Of a DNA stretch of 64,000 nucleotides, positions 8,135 to 17,453 are shown piece after piece. The notes beneath the pieces were generated by a model. It was not told where the DNA came from. It did not search any database and was given only the letters and a program-made list of their open reading frames with translations. The stretch's first letter is position 1. Each line of letters starts with the position of its first letter. The stretch is from the NCBI RefSeq assembly GCF_900111585.1, contig NZ_FOHI01000001.1:372001-436000 (forward strand). The letters run 5' to 3'. The DNA is from Nitrosospira multiformis. GTDB taxonomy: Bacteria; Pseudomonadota; Gammaproteobacteria; Burkholderiales; Nitrosomonadaceae. Both the position numbers and the translations under genes were made by a program.

Positions 8135-8218
8135 TTATTTTTCTCTCCGTCCTTCCTTGGACATGAAATACCAGACAGCAACAGCACCTATACCTACTAC
8201 GAGAATCGCCATTTCCAT
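8135..8218 (-). CDS. 27-aa single-pass membrane micropeptide
   Basis: A short reverse-strand frame starts at an ATG (8216-8218) and is preceded by an AAGGGGG Shine-Dalgarno five bases upstream. It encodes MEMAILVVGIGAVAVWYFM followed by a basic tail (SKEGRREK). The hydrophobic core of about 17 residues with Lys/Arg after it predicts a membrane span with the C-terminus inside. Many bacterial micropeptides of this type modify larger membrane complexes, but no target can be inferred here. A strong inverted repeat follows about 45 bases downstream. Confidence 0.5.
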   Translation of the reverse strand: MEMAILVVGIGAVAVWYFMSKEGRREK

Positions 8219-8449
8219 GATAACCCCCTTTCAGAATCAAGATGATATGCTAAAAGATCAACTTGATGACCGGCTAAATAATGTCAGGCCACCAAGATCT
8301 ACACAAGCGGACATAAAAAAACGATTGCCCGCATGATATTTGAGACGCGGCTCAGAGTAAAAGTTCCTATATTTCTATAAATTTTCGTAAAAAATGTGAG
8401 TTCAATCCAGACAAAGATCAGCGGGATTGGATAATGATTTTGCTGGCAA

Positions 8450-8469
8450 AAAACCGGGTGACGGGTTTT
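8450..8469 (-). terminator. Putative terminator of the yfbU-like gene
   Basis: On the reverse strand AAAACC and GGTTTT form a 6-bp stem with an 8-base loop, and the T-run extends to six. It lies about 65 bases beyond the stop of the YfbU-like gene. Confidence 0.4.
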
Positions 8470-8535
8470 GCATAATTGAAGTCTCAAGAAGATAAAGGAC
8501 TGAATTTATAGCTGATGTTTCCCTGAGCTTAGATC

Positions 8536-8766
8536 CTACTCTATGAGAGTCCACATATTGAGGATATCGACTACCTGGTTTTCTCGCAGATTATTTTTTC
8601 CGGATAACGCAGAAACGCGGTCGTATTCCCATTTCAATGCCCAAGGGTGATCATGGGAAATCGCATTTTTCACAAGGGCCGGGTCAATACTGCCCTCCAC
8701 CTTAAGTTTTTCGAAGACCTCACTCAGCATTAATAGAATCAGTTTTTCACCATCACTCAGCTTCAT
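8536..8766 (-). CDS. YfbU-family-like protein, apparently truncated
   Basis: The 76-residue product begins MKLSDGEKLILLMLSE, the signature start of the YfbU family, and ends in VVDILNMWTLIE, where family members normally have VVDIL.MW.FIE and then continue for roughly another 70-80 residues. A TAG stops it at that point, and the bases beyond it do not resume the family sequence in the same frame. It has a good GGGAGGG ribosome site. It is either a short family variant or a 3'-truncated gene. The function of the family is unknown. Confidence 0.6.
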   Translation of the reverse strand: MKLSDGEKLILLMLSEVFEKLKVEGSIDPALVKNAISHDHPWALKWEYDRVSALSGKNNLRENQVVDILNMWTLIE

Positions 8767-9179
8767 TTTTCCCTCCCTGCTCTGTTAACACGCTTTCATC
8801 TTATAGAGTTCAAGACCCATTACCATTGGCCTGAAGTACATTGTACGGAAGTACAACATCTTCCCGTTGAAGGCTGCGGGGTATACCGAGGACAGATGAG
8901 CGCCCTCCTTGCAGTTTTCGTTATGAGTGCTGTTGGATGCTGTTGCCGATGGACTGCTCTCGCTCGCGGTCTTCTGAGCAGTCTGTAACCGAGGGTGCGT
9001 TAGCGCACTGAGGATTTCAGAGAAAGGAGTATATATATTGTCCCTGCAAGCGTATTGCAGCCCGGCCAAAATTCGCCAGCCTACCGCTTGGAGGATCCAA
9101 TGTTAGAAAGCATTACCTGTATTCGTCACCGAAACTTACATTATTTCATCTGCCACCCATTTACTTATAGGAGTTGGAC
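8767..9179. other. Intergenic, no convincing gene
   Basis: About 410 bases. One reverse frame of 94 codons (8785-9069) has a biased, low-complexity composition and no ribosome site, and I do not accept it. No strong dyad was seen. Confidence 0.4.
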
Positions 9180-9461
9180 ATGAATAAACTCACATCGATA
9201 GTTGTTCTGGCGTCCTTCACGGCGGTTTGCAGCTTCAGCGTGCTCGCGGGATCGCATGATTCGGATAAGGGAGCAATGGACAAATCAATGGATAAATCTT
9301 ATCAAGACATGGGCAAGAAGAACGTCGACAAGAACGCGCCCAGCTCAACCTCTGAGATCATGAAGGAGAAGATGCCCAAGGATTTACCGGAGGGAGTGAA
9401 GCAGGAATACAGAGATCAGGAAGTAATGAACAAGAAACCGTATAAGCAGCCGCAGCAATGA
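9180..9461 (+). CDS. Small secreted Lys/Asp/Met-rich protein
   Basis: The ATG at 9180 follows AGGAG by six bases and is preferred over the in-frame TTG at 9174. The product of 93 residues has a signal peptide (hydrophobic core about 6-18, cleavage after VLA) and a strongly charged mature part with MDKSMDKS repeats and a Pro/Lys/Gln tail. It is probably a disordered periplasmic protein. No family was recognised. A very good terminator follows. Confidence 0.7.
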   Translation: MNKLTSIVVLASFTAVCSFSVLAGSHDSDKGAMDKSMDKSYQDMGKKNVDKNAPSSTSEIMKEKMPKDLPEGVKQEYRDQEVMNKKPYKQPQQ

Positions 9462-9469
9462 TATAAAGG

Positions 9470-9511
9470 ATCAGAGGCGATCGTTTCCTGAGAAATCGCC
9501 TCTGATTTTTT
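9470..9511 (+). terminator. Strong rho-independent terminator
   Basis: A 12-bp perfect stem, ATCAGAGGCGAT (9470-9481) with ATCGCCTCTGAT (9495-9506), runs straight into TTTTTT. It closes the small secreted-protein gene. Confidence 0.85.
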
Positions 9512-9518
9512 CAATTCT

Positions 9519-9933
9519 TTACGGCTTGAATATTTCCGGGTTTGCCTCCCCACCCCCCTGAGATAACCTGCTAATCCTTTCTCCATACGCGACAGCGCAT
9601 GATCAACCAGAATATAGCGCCTGGATAATCGACCTTGAATTCCACAATGGTGGCGCTGCTGGCGGAACGGGCGTCGTTTGCACATCTGTCAATGGCGGAC
9701 TGGTCAATGAAGCCTGGTCGTGCACCTTATCGAAGACTTCCCCGATGATGTGGAAGCTGGAGGTTTATCCGATTTGGCGCCCAGTTCGGGAATGGCAATG
9801 TCATGCATCGCACCATCGTCGTTGACCAGATTGATCTGAACACTGCGCCCGGGCTTACCTCCAGGTCAGGGTTGATTTTGCCCGGATCGCACCTGATTCA
9901 CCGACAAATAAGCAGTAAAAAGGTTCTTCGCAT
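9519..9933 (-). pseudogene. nirK: Remnant of a copper nitrite reductase (NirK-type)
   Basis: Pieces of a multicopper nitrite reductase are readable on the reverse strand in shifting frames. An ATG at 9933 has a TGAGGAG site but meets TGA after 11 codons. Then come INPDLEVSPG, QINLVNDDGAMHDIAIPEL, FHIIGEVFDKVHD, VQTT, FKVDYPG-like and RYILVDHALSRMEKGLAGYL, and finally EANPEIFKP before a TAA at 9519-9521. These match the first cupredoxin domain and the last part of the second in order, with the middle deleted and several frameshifts. An intact gene would be more than twice as long. NirK is usual in ammonia oxidisers, so a functional copy may lie elsewhere. The remnant cannot make enzyme. Confidence 0.75.
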
Positions 9934-10106
9934 GCTTTTTCTCCTCAGGTAAACGGATACAAGACTGCTAAGCTCGTACAGGCAGCGGGATGTTCTTTCT
10001 GCCATGCAAGCTCCCCGACAGTCGAGCCCATGCGCTGCTGCAGGCCGAAAGTCGTGGTCAAGGGCGGGGAACACATCGCGCGACCGCAAGTCAAAGGAGG
10101 TTATAC

Positions 10107-10841
10107 TTGATCAGCTTACACTCGGCCGGTGCAACCGATGTGGGCCTGTGGCGGGATAACAATGAGGATAGTTATCTGATCATACCACAGGCTCGCGTCC
10201 TGGCACTCGCAGACGGCATGGGTGGTGCGGCGGCCGGCGAGGTTGCCAGTCAATATTTTGTCGACATGGTGCGAATCGTATTTTCCGAACTGGCTTCGCC
10301 CTCGAAAGATACCGTTCCTGATCGCATTCAGCATGTATTCGAGTCGGCAAATGCGTGTATGCTCGAACACATCATCCAGCACCCGGCCGATGCAGGAATG
10401 GGATGCACAGCAGATCTTCTCGTGTTCGACGGCGAGCGGTATATTATCGGCCACGTGGGCGATAGCAGAGTTTATCTGCTGCGCGACGGAAGACTGCAGC
10501 AGTTGACTAAAGATCATTCGTTGGTACAGTCACAGGTGGATAGGGGCATGCTCACGCCCGAGGAGGCAAAGCATCACTTCCGAAAAAACATTCTCCTGCG
10601 CGCCGTGGGAACCGATTTGTCGATGGCATGCGATATCGTGCAAGGGGCGGTGCTTGGCAGCGATATTTTTTTATTGTGTTCGGATGGATTGACCGACATG
10701 GTGGAGAATGCAGACATCGAAATTGTGCTCGCTTCCGCGGAATCTCTTGAGCAAAAAGTGGAGAGACTGATCTCGGCAGCTTTGGAAGCTGGGGGAAAAG
10801 ACAATGTCACCGTGATTCTCTGTGAAGTAGAGGATGTGTAG
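10107..10841 (+). CDS. PP2C-family serine/threonine protein phosphatase
   Basis: I choose the TTG at 10107, six bases after a perfect AAAGGAGG. Longer in-frame extensions upstream are not protein-like. The 244-residue product has the full set of PP2C metal and phosphate motifs: TDVGLWRDNNEDS near the N-terminus, LADGMGG, HVGDSRVYLLRDG, LLCSDGLTDMV and GGKDNVTVI. Such soluble PP2C enzymes remove phosphate from Ser/Thr with two Mn/Mg ions and usually oppose Hanks-type kinases or regulate partner switches. No kinase gene is in the window. It stands alone, with a hairpin after it. Confidence 0.9.
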   Translation: MISLHSAGATDVGLWRDNNEDSYLIIPQARVLALADGMGGAAAGEVASQYFVDMVRIVFSELASPSKDTVPDRIQHVFESANACMLEHIIQHPADAGMGCTADLLVFDGERYIIGHVGDSRVYLLRDGRLQQLTKDHSLVQSQVDRGMLTPEEAKHHFRKNILLRAVGTDLSMACDIVQGAVLGSDIFLLCSDGLTDMVENADIEIVLASAESLEQKVERLISAALEAGGKDNVTVILCEVEDV

Positions 10842-10866
10842 ATTGCGGTTGAAGGCGGCAATTATC

Positions 10867-10893
10867 GACAATTGCTGGCAATTGGCAATTGTC
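10867..10893. repeat. Inverted repeat after the phosphatase gene
   Basis: GACAATTGC (10867-10875) and GCAATTGTC (10885-10893) pair perfectly around nine bases that themselves contain another CAATTG. It has no T-run. It may act as a terminator or an RNA stabiliser between the phosphatase gene and sucC. Confidence 0.45.
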
Positions 10894-11029
10894 AGTTGTT
10901 ATCCGTAATCCAGAGGGGCAGCTGCCGTTCGAGCGGGCGAGGAAGCAGGATGTTCAACCTCTCTTCCTCTCCTCGTAACGCCAACACAGCTATTGAGCTA
11001 TACTCCCTATTCACGTCGTTGGAGGTATC

Positions 11030-12226
11030 ATGAAAATCCATGAATACCAGGCCAAACATATCCTGCATCAGTTTGGTATACCCATACCTCGAGGACATTC
11101 CTGCTTCAGCGTGGATGAAGCAGTAGCAGCCGCTAAAAAACTGGGTGGAAGCACATGGGTGGTCAAGGCCCAAATCCATGCAGGGGGACGCGGGAAGGGT
11201 GGCGGGGTGAAGATCGCCAGATCGCTTGACGAGGTGAAACAATTTGCCGGGAAAATACTCGGCATGACGCTCGTCACGCCACAGACGGGTTCGCAGGGTC
11301 AGGTTGTACGACGGCTGCTGATCGAACAGGGCCTTGATATCAGGAAGGAGTTTTACATCGGACTGGTGGTGGATCGGGGTCGCCGCCGTGTCTGCCTGAT
11401 GGCGAGTGCCGAAGGGGGGATGGACATCGAGCAGGTCGCTGCCGATCATCCGGAAAAGATCCACAAAGTGTATATCGCTCCGGGGACGGGACTGACCGCT
11501 ACGGAAGCGGAAGATATCACGAGCAGGATCGGCTTTTCCGGTGCGGCAGTGGCGGAAACGGCTGCACTGTTGCAGAATTTATATCGCGCTTACGACAGCA
11601 CGGACGCATCGCTCGTCGAAATCAATCCGCTGATACTCACCGGCGAAAATCGCATTGTCGCGCTCGATGCGAAGGTGAATTTTGACGATAACGCGCTGTT
11701 CAGGCACCCCGATATCGCCGACTTGCGTGATCTTGACGAAGAAGATGCGGCAGAGATCGAGGCATCCAGATACGGTCTTTCCTACATTTCGCTCGATGGC
11801 AATATAGGTTGCCTGGTAAATGGCGCCGGTCTTGCGATGGCTACCATGGATATCATCAAGTTCTGCGGAGGAAACCCAGCCAATTTTCTCGACGTGGGAG
11901 GAGGCGCAACCACTGAAAAAGTCACGGAAGCATTCAAGCTGATGCTGCGCAATCCGAGGCTGCAAGCCATACTGATCAATATATTCGGTGGCATCATGAA
12001 ATGTGATGTCATCGCAGAGGGAGTAGTGACAGCAGCGCGTGAAGTGAGGTTGAATGTTCCCCTGGTGGTTCGTCTCGAAGGCACGAATGCGGATATCGGG
12101 AAAAAAATCCTGACCGAATCAGGTCTTGCCATCATTTCAGCCGCGAATATGGCGGATGCCGCGGAAAAGGCTGTTACCGCAGCCGCATCAGCCGCTTCGG
12201 CCGCCATGCCGGCCACAGGGTCGTGA
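11030..12226 (+). CDS. sucC: Succinyl-CoA synthetase beta subunit (ADP/GDP-forming ATP-grasp)
   Basis: A 398-residue ATP-grasp subunit beginning MKIHEYQAK with the glycine-rich [17 protein letters not shown] nucleotide loop, the SLVEINPL Mg site, and the CoA-ligase-type GGGA/NIFGGI regions in the C-terminal domain. With SucD it interconverts succinyl-CoA and succinate with nucleotide phosphorylation in the citric acid cycle. A GGAGG site precedes the ATG. The C-terminus has an added Ala-rich tail. sucD follows 28 bases later. The related malate-CoA ligase (MtkA) has the same fold, but no serine-cycle genes are nearby, so SucC is preferred. Confidence 0.9.
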   Translation: MKIHEYQAKHILHQFGIPIPRGHSCFSVDEAVAAAKKLGGSTWVVKAQIHAGGRGKGGGVKIARSLDEVKQFAGKILGMTLVTPQTGSQGQVVRRLLIEQGLDIRKEFYIGLVVDRGRRRVCLMASAEGGMDIEQVAADHPEKIHKVYIAPGTGLTATEAEDITSRIGFSGAAVAETAALLQNLYRAYDSTDASLVEINPLILTGENRIVALDAKVNFDDNALFRHPDIADLRDLDEEDAAEIEASRYGLSYISLDGNIGCLVNGAGLAMATMDIIKFCGGNPANFLDVGGGATTEKVTEAFKLMLRNPRLQAILINIFGGIMKCDVIAEGVVTAAREVRLNVPLVVRLEGTNADIGKKILTESGLAIISAANMADAAEKAVTAAASAASAAMPATGS

Positions 12227-12254
12227 ACAGAATCGGCAAACGAGGGAAATCAGT

Positions 12255-13133
12255 ATGTCGATCCTGATCGACCGTAACACTCGTATCATGACGCAGGGGA
12301 TTACCGGCAAGACCGGGCAATTCCACACGCGGATGTGTCGCGATTATGCTTATGGAAAAGAATGCTTTGTTGCCGGAGTCAATCCGAAGAAAGGGGGCGA
12401 GGATTTTGACGGCATCCCGATTTTCGGCACGGTAGAGGAAGCAAAGCAGGCAACAGGAGCCACCGTTTCTGTAATCTATGTACCGCCACCGTTTGCCGCC
12501 GCCGCAATCGATGAAGCGGTGGATGCGGAACTGAATCTGGTAATCTGTATTACCGAAGGTATCCCTGTACGCGATATGATACGTACCTGCCACAGGATGG
12601 AAGGACGAAAAACGCGGCTGGTAGGACCGAATTGTCCCGGCATCATTACGCCCGACGAGATCAAGATCGGCATCATGCCAGGTTACATTCATCGAAAGGG
12701 ACGCGTCGGCGTAGTCTCCCGTTCCGGGACACTGACTTACGAAGCGGTGGCGCAACTGATGGAGCAGGGATTGGGTCAATCCACCTGCATCGGTATCGGC
12801 GGCGACCCGGTGAATGGCTTGAGGCATCTGGATGTGATGAAGCTGTTCAACGAAGATGATGAAACCGAGGCTGTTTTAATGGTGGGAGAAATCGGCGGTA
12901 CCGATGAGGAGGATTGCGCCCGCTGGGTCAAGGAGAACATGCGTAAACCAGTGGTAGGATATATCGCAGGTTTGACAGCACCTCCCGGCAGACGCATGGG
13001 TCACGCCGGCGCCGTTATTTCGGGCGGCCGGGGAACCGCTCAGGAAAAGCTTGCGGTCCTGGAGGAGTGTGGGATTAAAGTCGCGCGAAATCCCGCTGAG
13101 ATGGGCAAGGTTCTCAAGTCCGCATTGGGTTGA
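12255..13133 (+). CDS. sucD: Succinyl-CoA synthetase alpha subunit
   Basis: 292 residues starting MSILIDRNTRIMTQGITG. The N-terminal CoA-binding Rossmann domain has GITGKTGQFHT. The phosphohistidine loop is in GHAGAVISG near residue 250, and GPNCPGI lies near the CoA site. The ATG at 12255 is in frame with a longer open frame that overlaps sucC. The shorter start matches the family and has a GAGGGAAA site. It acts with SucC as a heteromer in the cytoplasm. Confidence 0.9.
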   Translation: MSILIDRNTRIMTQGITGKTGQFHTRMCRDYAYGKECFVAGVNPKKGGEDFDGIPIFGTVEEAKQATGATVSVIYVPPPFAAAAIDEAVDAELNLVICITEGIPVRDMIRTCHRMEGRKTRLVGPNCPGIITPDEIKIGIMPGYIHRKGRVGVVSRSGTLTYEAVAQLMEQGLGQSTCIGIGGDPVNGLRHLDVMKLFNEDDETEAVLMVGEIGGTDEEDCARWVKENMRKPVVGYIAGLTAPPGRRMGHAGAVISGGRGTAQEKLAVLEECGIKVARNPAEMGKVLKSALG

Positions 13134-13186
13134 ATAATGCTTATCCCTGAAACTGCTTTGAAGGAAAGCAGCATGATTTTCTCGCA

Positions 13187-14098
13187 ATGAATTTTCTTTC
13201 GTTGATTTTCGCTCTTCTGCTGGATCAATGGCGCTCCGGCAGTGCGCGCAAACGTATTGTTTCCTCTTTCCTCTCCTATGCCGATTCGCTGGAGCGTCAT
13301 TTCAACACCGGCATCCATCGGCACGGCATCATTGCCTGGGTGGCCGCGGCAGGGCCTTTCCTTATACTCTCTCTCCTGGTTTATTATTTATTATATGGAG
13401 TCAGTCCGCTGCTGGCATGGGCGTGGAATGTGGGAATACTTTATCTCACCACGAGTTTTCGCCAGTTCAGCTATTCCCTGACTGAAATAAAGGAGGCGCT
13501 CAGGAACGAAGATTTGCCGCTTGCACGCGATCTCTTGAAGGAATACTACGGGATGGAGGCGGAGGGTGCCAGCAGTGAGGATATTTCGCGGATTGCCATC
13601 GAGCTGGGGTTGATCCATGCTCATCGTAACATGCTTGGCGTCATCGTCTGGTTCACTTTGTTGCCCGGGCCGCTCGGGCCCATGCTCTACCGTCTTGCGG
13701 AATTATTGAATGACGCCTGGGGGGAGCGCCCGGATGGTTTTGGTGTTTTTGCGGTAAAGGCGTTTTACGCCATCGATTGGCTGCCCGCGAGGGTAACAGC
13801 GCTGAGCTTTGCCATTGCGGGCAACTTCGAGGATGCGGTTTATTGCTGGCGGGCGCAGGCGGCATCGTGGGCGGATCAGAACCAGGGAACCATTCTTGCT
13901 AGTGGGGCAGGTGCGCTTGGCGTGCGCCTGGGAGATCCGTTGCGGGAAGAGACCGGGGCATATCACCGTCCCGAGGTAGGCGTGGGTGAAGAAGCCGACA
14001 TGGATTTTCTGCAGGGCACCGTTGGCCTCATCTGGCGTACTCTGGTGCTATGGCTCGTCCTGCTGCTGTTGCTCGAGATCGCTGGCTGGACGAGGTGA
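13187..14098 (+). CDS. CobD/CbiB- or AmpE-like integral membrane protein
   Basis: 303 residues with the N-terminal MNFLSLIFALLLDQWR typical of the AmpE/CobD-like family. There are four or five hydrophobic segments (about 45-70, 75-95, 148-170 and the C-terminal WRTLVLWLVLLLLLEIAGW). Family members include the cobalamin synthase-like CbiB and the beta-lactamase signalling protein AmpE. In betaproteobacteria without a cobalamin cluster nearby the exact role is unknown. It precedes a HerA-like ATPase gene by 75 bases. No catalytic residues can be named. Confidence 0.65.
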   Translation: MNFLSLIFALLLDQWRSGSARKRIVSSFLSYADSLERHFNTGIHRHGIIAWVAAAGPFLILSLLVYYLLYGVSPLLAWAWNVGILYLTTSFRQFSYSLTEIKEALRNEDLPLARDLLKEYYGMEAEGASSEDISRIAIELGLIHAHRNMLGVIVWFTLLPGPLGPMLYRLAELLNDAWGERPDGFGVFAVKAFYAIDWLPARVTALSFAIAGNFEDAVYCWRAQAASWADQNQGTILASGAGALGVRLGDPLREETGAYHRPEVGVGEEADMDFLQGTVGLIWRTLVLWLVLLLLLEIAGWTR

Positions 14099-14173
14099 GC
14101 AAGTAAGGAAAAACTGATACAGTTCACATAAAGCCAATATACAGAGCTTGTAAGCTGCATTTATGAGGGCACT

Positions 14174-15700
14174 ATGGCACAACCGTTGCTGATCGCGCAA
14201 TCCGACCATCCCCTTGGTTTATTGCCTGGCTTCGCCAACCGGCATGGCCTGATCACGGGCGCGACCGGCACAGGTAAGACCGTTACGCTCCAGGTGCTGG
14301 CAGAACGCTTCTCGTCGATCGGCGTACCCGTATTCATGGCGGACATAAAGGGTGATCTGGCGGGTCTCTCCTTTCCTGGCGCTGATTCAGCCAAAATGAA
14401 GGAGCGGCTTGCTCAACTCCACCTTCCGGAACCTGAATGGACTGCATATCCGGTTACGTTTTGGGATATTTATGGAAAAGCCGGACATCCCGTGCGAACC
14501 ACCATATCCGATATGGGCCCGCTGCTGTTGGGTCGATTATTCAATCTGAACGAAACGCAGCAGGGTGTGCTGACACTGGTATTCAAGATTGCGGATGATA
14601 ACGGGCTTCTGCTGCTCGACACCAAGGATCTGCGCGCGCTGCTGCAGTTTGTCGGCGACAAGGCGAAGGATTTTACGGTGCAGTACGGTAACATTTCCGC
14701 CGCCTCGATCGGTGCCATTCAGCGTTCGCTTCTGCAGATCGAGCAGCAGGGTGGCGATATCCTGTTCGGCGAGCCGATGCTCGATATTCATGACCTGATG
14801 CAGGTGGACAGCAGAGGGCGGGGGATGATAAACATTCTCGCAGCCGACAAATTACTGAACGCTCCCAAGTTGTATTCCACCTTTCTGCTGTGGATACTGT
14901 CAGAGTTGTTCGAGCATCTTCCTGAAATAGGCGATCCCGAGAAACCGAAATTGATATTTTTCTTTGATGAAGCCCATTTGTTATTCAATGATGCGCCCCG
15001 TCCTCTCCTGGAAAAAATAGAACAGGTCGTGAGGTTGATACGATCCAAGGGAGTGGGGGTGTATTTTGTAACGCAAAATCCTCTCGATGTTCCTGAAACC
15101 GTTCTGGGACAGCTCGGCAATCGCGTGCAGCACGCCTTGCGCGCGTTTACGCCGCGCGATCAGAAGGCGGTGCGGTCGGCTGCGCAAACCATGCGTGCGA
15201 ATCCTGATCTGGATACCGAAAAGGTGATCAGTGAACTTTCGGTGGGTGAGGCGCTCGTTTCGTTGCTGGACGAGAAAGGCCGTCCCGCCATGGTTGAGCG
15301 GGCGTTTATCTTGCCGCCTCAATCGAGGATAGGATCGATCACCGATGCGGAACGCGCAGGTATCATCAAATCCTCGATAATTTTCGGCCATTACGAGCAA
15401 CAGGTGGACCGTGAGTCCGCATACGAAATACTCAGAAGCCGGGCTCCGATGACCCAGAATACCGGGAATGAGGAAGCCCCCATCCGTGCTAGGGCAAAAA
15501 AGACCGAATCCGAAGAGGGTATGATGGATGCGCTGGGTGATATGCTGCTCGGCAAAACCGGCCCGCGCGGTGGATATAAACCTGGCATTCTCGATACCGC
15601 TGCACGCAGCGCGGCGCGCTCCATCGGTTCGCGTGCCGGCCGTGAAATCTTCCGCGGCATTCTGGGAGGCATGTTCGGCGGCAGTAACCGCAGACGTTGA
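14174..15700 (+). CDS. HerA/YjgR-type helicase-like ATPase (DUF853)
   Basis: 508 residues. The Walker A motif GATGTGKTV lies near residue 30, and a Walker B/DEXH-like [11 protein letters not shown] near 270 is followed by the Arg-bearing sensor region. The fold is that of HerA/FtsK-like translocases, and the protein belongs to the uncharacterised YjgR/DUF853 group, for which no clear role is established. The C-terminus is Gly/Arg-rich ([11 protein letters not shown]). The ATG has a GAGGGC site. It appears single or weakly linked to the lipoprotein gene that follows. Confidence 0.85.
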   Translation: MAQPLLIAQSDHPLGLLPGFANRHGLITGATGTGKTVTLQVLAERFSSIGVPVFMADIKGDLAGLSFPGADSAKMKERLAQLHLPEPEWTAYPVTFWDIYGKAGHPVRTTISDMGPLLLGRLFNLNETQQGVLTLVFKIADDNGLLLLDTKDLRALLQFVGDKAKDFTVQYGNISAASIGAIQRSLLQIEQQGGDILFGEPMLDIHDLMQVDSRGRGMINILAADKLLNAPKLYSTFLLWILSELFEHLPEIGDPEKPKLIFFFDEAHLLFNDAPRPLLEKIEQVVRLIRSKGVGVYFVTQNPLDVPETVLGQLGNRVQHALRAFTPRDQKAVRSAAQTMRANPDLDTEKVISELSVGEALVSLLDEKGRPAMVERAFILPPQSRIGSITDAERAGIIKSSIIFGHYEQQVDRESAYEILRSRAPMTQNTGNEEAPIRARAKKTESEEGMMDALGDMLLGKTGPRGGYKPGILDTAARSAARSIGSRAGREIFRGILGGMFGGSNRRR

Positions 15701-15765
15701 AAAAACAGAATGCGCGACGAACTCAAATGCCTGCAAAATATCTTATTCTGAACGAGGGAAGCACA

Positions 15766-16119
15766 ATGCGAGCAATCGCGGCAATTCTTTTGGTCACCAC
15801 AATTCTGGGTTGCGCCCCTACCACTACAGGTCAGAAGGACTCGCAACCTCCATCTCCGCCTCCGCCGTCACCTCCGACTTCGACGGCACCTCCGACTTCG
15901 ACGGCGCCTTCATCCCCGCCACAGCCTACCCGCCGGCCGGTTTACAACCTTACTGGTTATTCGCCCGGTTTCAAGGATGGCTATATCGACGGTTGTGAGA
16001 CTGCGAAGAAGACTGCAAATGGAGCGAAGGATGAGCAGAGGTTTGCAGAAGACAAGCAGTACCGGCTGGGATGGAGCGACGGGTTCAGTTTGTGCGGGCG
16101 TAACCGCGCCGAAAAATAG
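15766..16119 (+). CDS. Small Pro/Ser/Thr-rich lipoprotein
   Basis: The ATG at 15766 follows GAGGGAAG. The longer in-frame extension to 15697 lacks a site and would hide the signal peptide. The 117-residue product has a lipobox TILGC (Cys about 16), so it should be lipid-anchored. A Pro/Ser/Thr linker encoded partly by an 18-base tandem repeat follows, then a C-terminal domain of about 50 residues with two cysteines, GYSPGFKDGYIDGC and RLGWSDGFSLC. The repeated G(F/W)xDG pattern recalls small cell-envelope lipoproteins, but I do not know a named family. Confidence 0.65.
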   Translation: MRAIAAILLVTTILGCAPTTTGQKDSQPPSPPPPSPPTSTAPPTSTAPSSPPQPTRRPVYNLTGYSPGFKDGYIDGCETAKKTANGAKDEQRFAEDKQYRLGWSDGFSLCGRNRAEK

Positions 16120-16282
16120 GATCGGCAAGTCCATCCGGAGCGGAGCATTCTAATTCGTCCGTCTGCTGAAGAGACGGGGGCGGCCTGCAGCCGTGCGGGA
16201 TAACCTTTGACCGATTCAGAGCCCCGGCGGATAACGTCTTCGATATGGCTGGGATATAATAACGCTTTTTTTGCAGATCGCC

Positions 16283-17422
16283 ATGAGACGCTTGCTTCCT
16301 ATATCGCTGTGTCTGCTTGCCCTGCCACTGGCTGCTCAGCAACCCCAGTTTCACGCGCCGCCGCAAACTCTCTCCGTCGCCGCCAAGTCTTATATACTTG
16401 CCGACCTTCAGAGCGGACAGGTGCTTGTGAGCAAGAATGCCCATGAACGCGTCGATCCGGCATCGCTGACAAAGCTGATGACGGCTTACGTGGTTTTTGC
16501 AGCCCTGTATCAGAAACGTGTTACCTTGACGCAAGCTGTGCCAGTCTCGACACGTGCATGGCGGGCGCAAGGCTCCCGCATGTTCATCGAGCCGAAGAAA
16601 CCGGTAACGGTCGATGAATTGATGCGTGGCATGATCGTGCAGTCAGGAAACGATGCGTCCATTGCACTGGCGGAGGCCGTTTCAGGGTCAGAGGAGGCAT
16701 TCGCTCAAGCGATGAACAAGGAGGCGGCGCGCATGGGCATGAAGAACACCCGTTTTGCCAATTCAACCGGACTTCCGGACCCGGATCATTACACCACCGC
16801 GTACGATCTCGCCTTGCTCGCAACCGCTATCATCCGCGATTTTCCGGAATATTATCCACTCTATTCCCTTAAGGAATATACCTATAACAAAATCACCCAG
16901 GCGAACCGGAACCGCTTGCTCTGGCTTGACCCGAATGTCGACGGGATGAAGACAGGACATACTGACGCAGCCGGTTACTGCCTCATTACTTCAGCCAGGC
17001 GGGGACAGCGTCGGTTGGTTGCGGTAGTGATGGGAACCGCATCGGAGAGCGCGCGCGCGATGGAAAGCCAGCGGCTACTGAATTATGGTTTTCAGTTCTA
17101 CGATACGGTTCGTCTCTATCCGGGAGAGCAGGAAGTGGTTGCCATTCCATTATGGAAAGGCGCCCAGGACAAACTCAGGACGGGATTCGGAAATGATGTT
17201 TATTTTTCGCTTCCCCGCCATCAGACTGACAGGCTTAAGGCCAGGATGGAATATAAGCAGCCACTTCTCGCTCCTGTCGCTGCGGGTCAAAAAGTTGGCA
17301 CGGTGAAGTTTATGCTCGAAGGGAAGCAGGTGGTTGAACATCCGCTGGTAGCGCTCGAAACCGTCAGCGCCGCGAATATTTTTGGCCGGGCATGGGATAG
17401 CATGCGGCTTCTGTTTAACTAG
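16283..17422 (+). CDS. dacC: D-alanyl-D-alanine carboxypeptidase (PBP5/6 family)
   Basis: 379 residues with a signal peptide (MRRLLPISLCLLALPLAA). The three serine penicillin-recognising-enzyme motifs are all present: SLTK (nucleophile Ser), SGND, and KTGHTD. A C-terminal beta domain and a terminal amphipathic helix (WDSMRLLFN) would anchor it to the outer face of the inner membrane. It trims the terminal D-Ala from peptidoglycan pentapeptides. The next gene makes or breaks D-amino acids, and the order dac-dat-ybeD-lipB-lipA is conserved in proteobacteria. dacA is an equally possible symbol. Confidence 0.9.
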   Translation: MRRLLPISLCLLALPLAAQQPQFHAPPQTLSVAAKSYILADLQSGQVLVSKNAHERVDPASLTKLMTAYVVFAALYQKRVTLTQAVPVSTRAWRAQGSRMFIEPKKPVTVDELMRGMIVQSGNDASIALAEAVSGSEEAFAQAMNKEAARMGMKNTRFANSTGLPDPDHYTTAYDLALLATAIIRDFPEYYPLYSLKEYTYNKITQANRNRLLWLDPNVDGMKTGHTDAAGYCLITSARRGQRRLVAVVMGTASESARAMESQRLLNYGFQFYDTVRLYPGEQEVVAIPLWKGAQDKLRTGFGNDVYFSLPRHQTDRLKARMEYKQPLLAPVAAGQKVGTVKFMLEGKQVVEHPLVALETVSAANIFGRAWDSMRLLFN

Positions 17423-17453
17423 AAGCAAAAACCCCGGACTATCCAGGCTGATC

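Noticed and set aside
8785..9069. 94-codon reverse frame
   Set aside because: No ribosome site, and the Ser/Thr/Ala-biased sequence has no protein-like features.
9416..9685. 89-codon reverse frame as a separate gene
   Set aside because: It contains RYILVDHALSRMEKGLAGYL, a piece of the nirK remnant, and runs beyond it in a wrong frame; it also overlaps a terminator.
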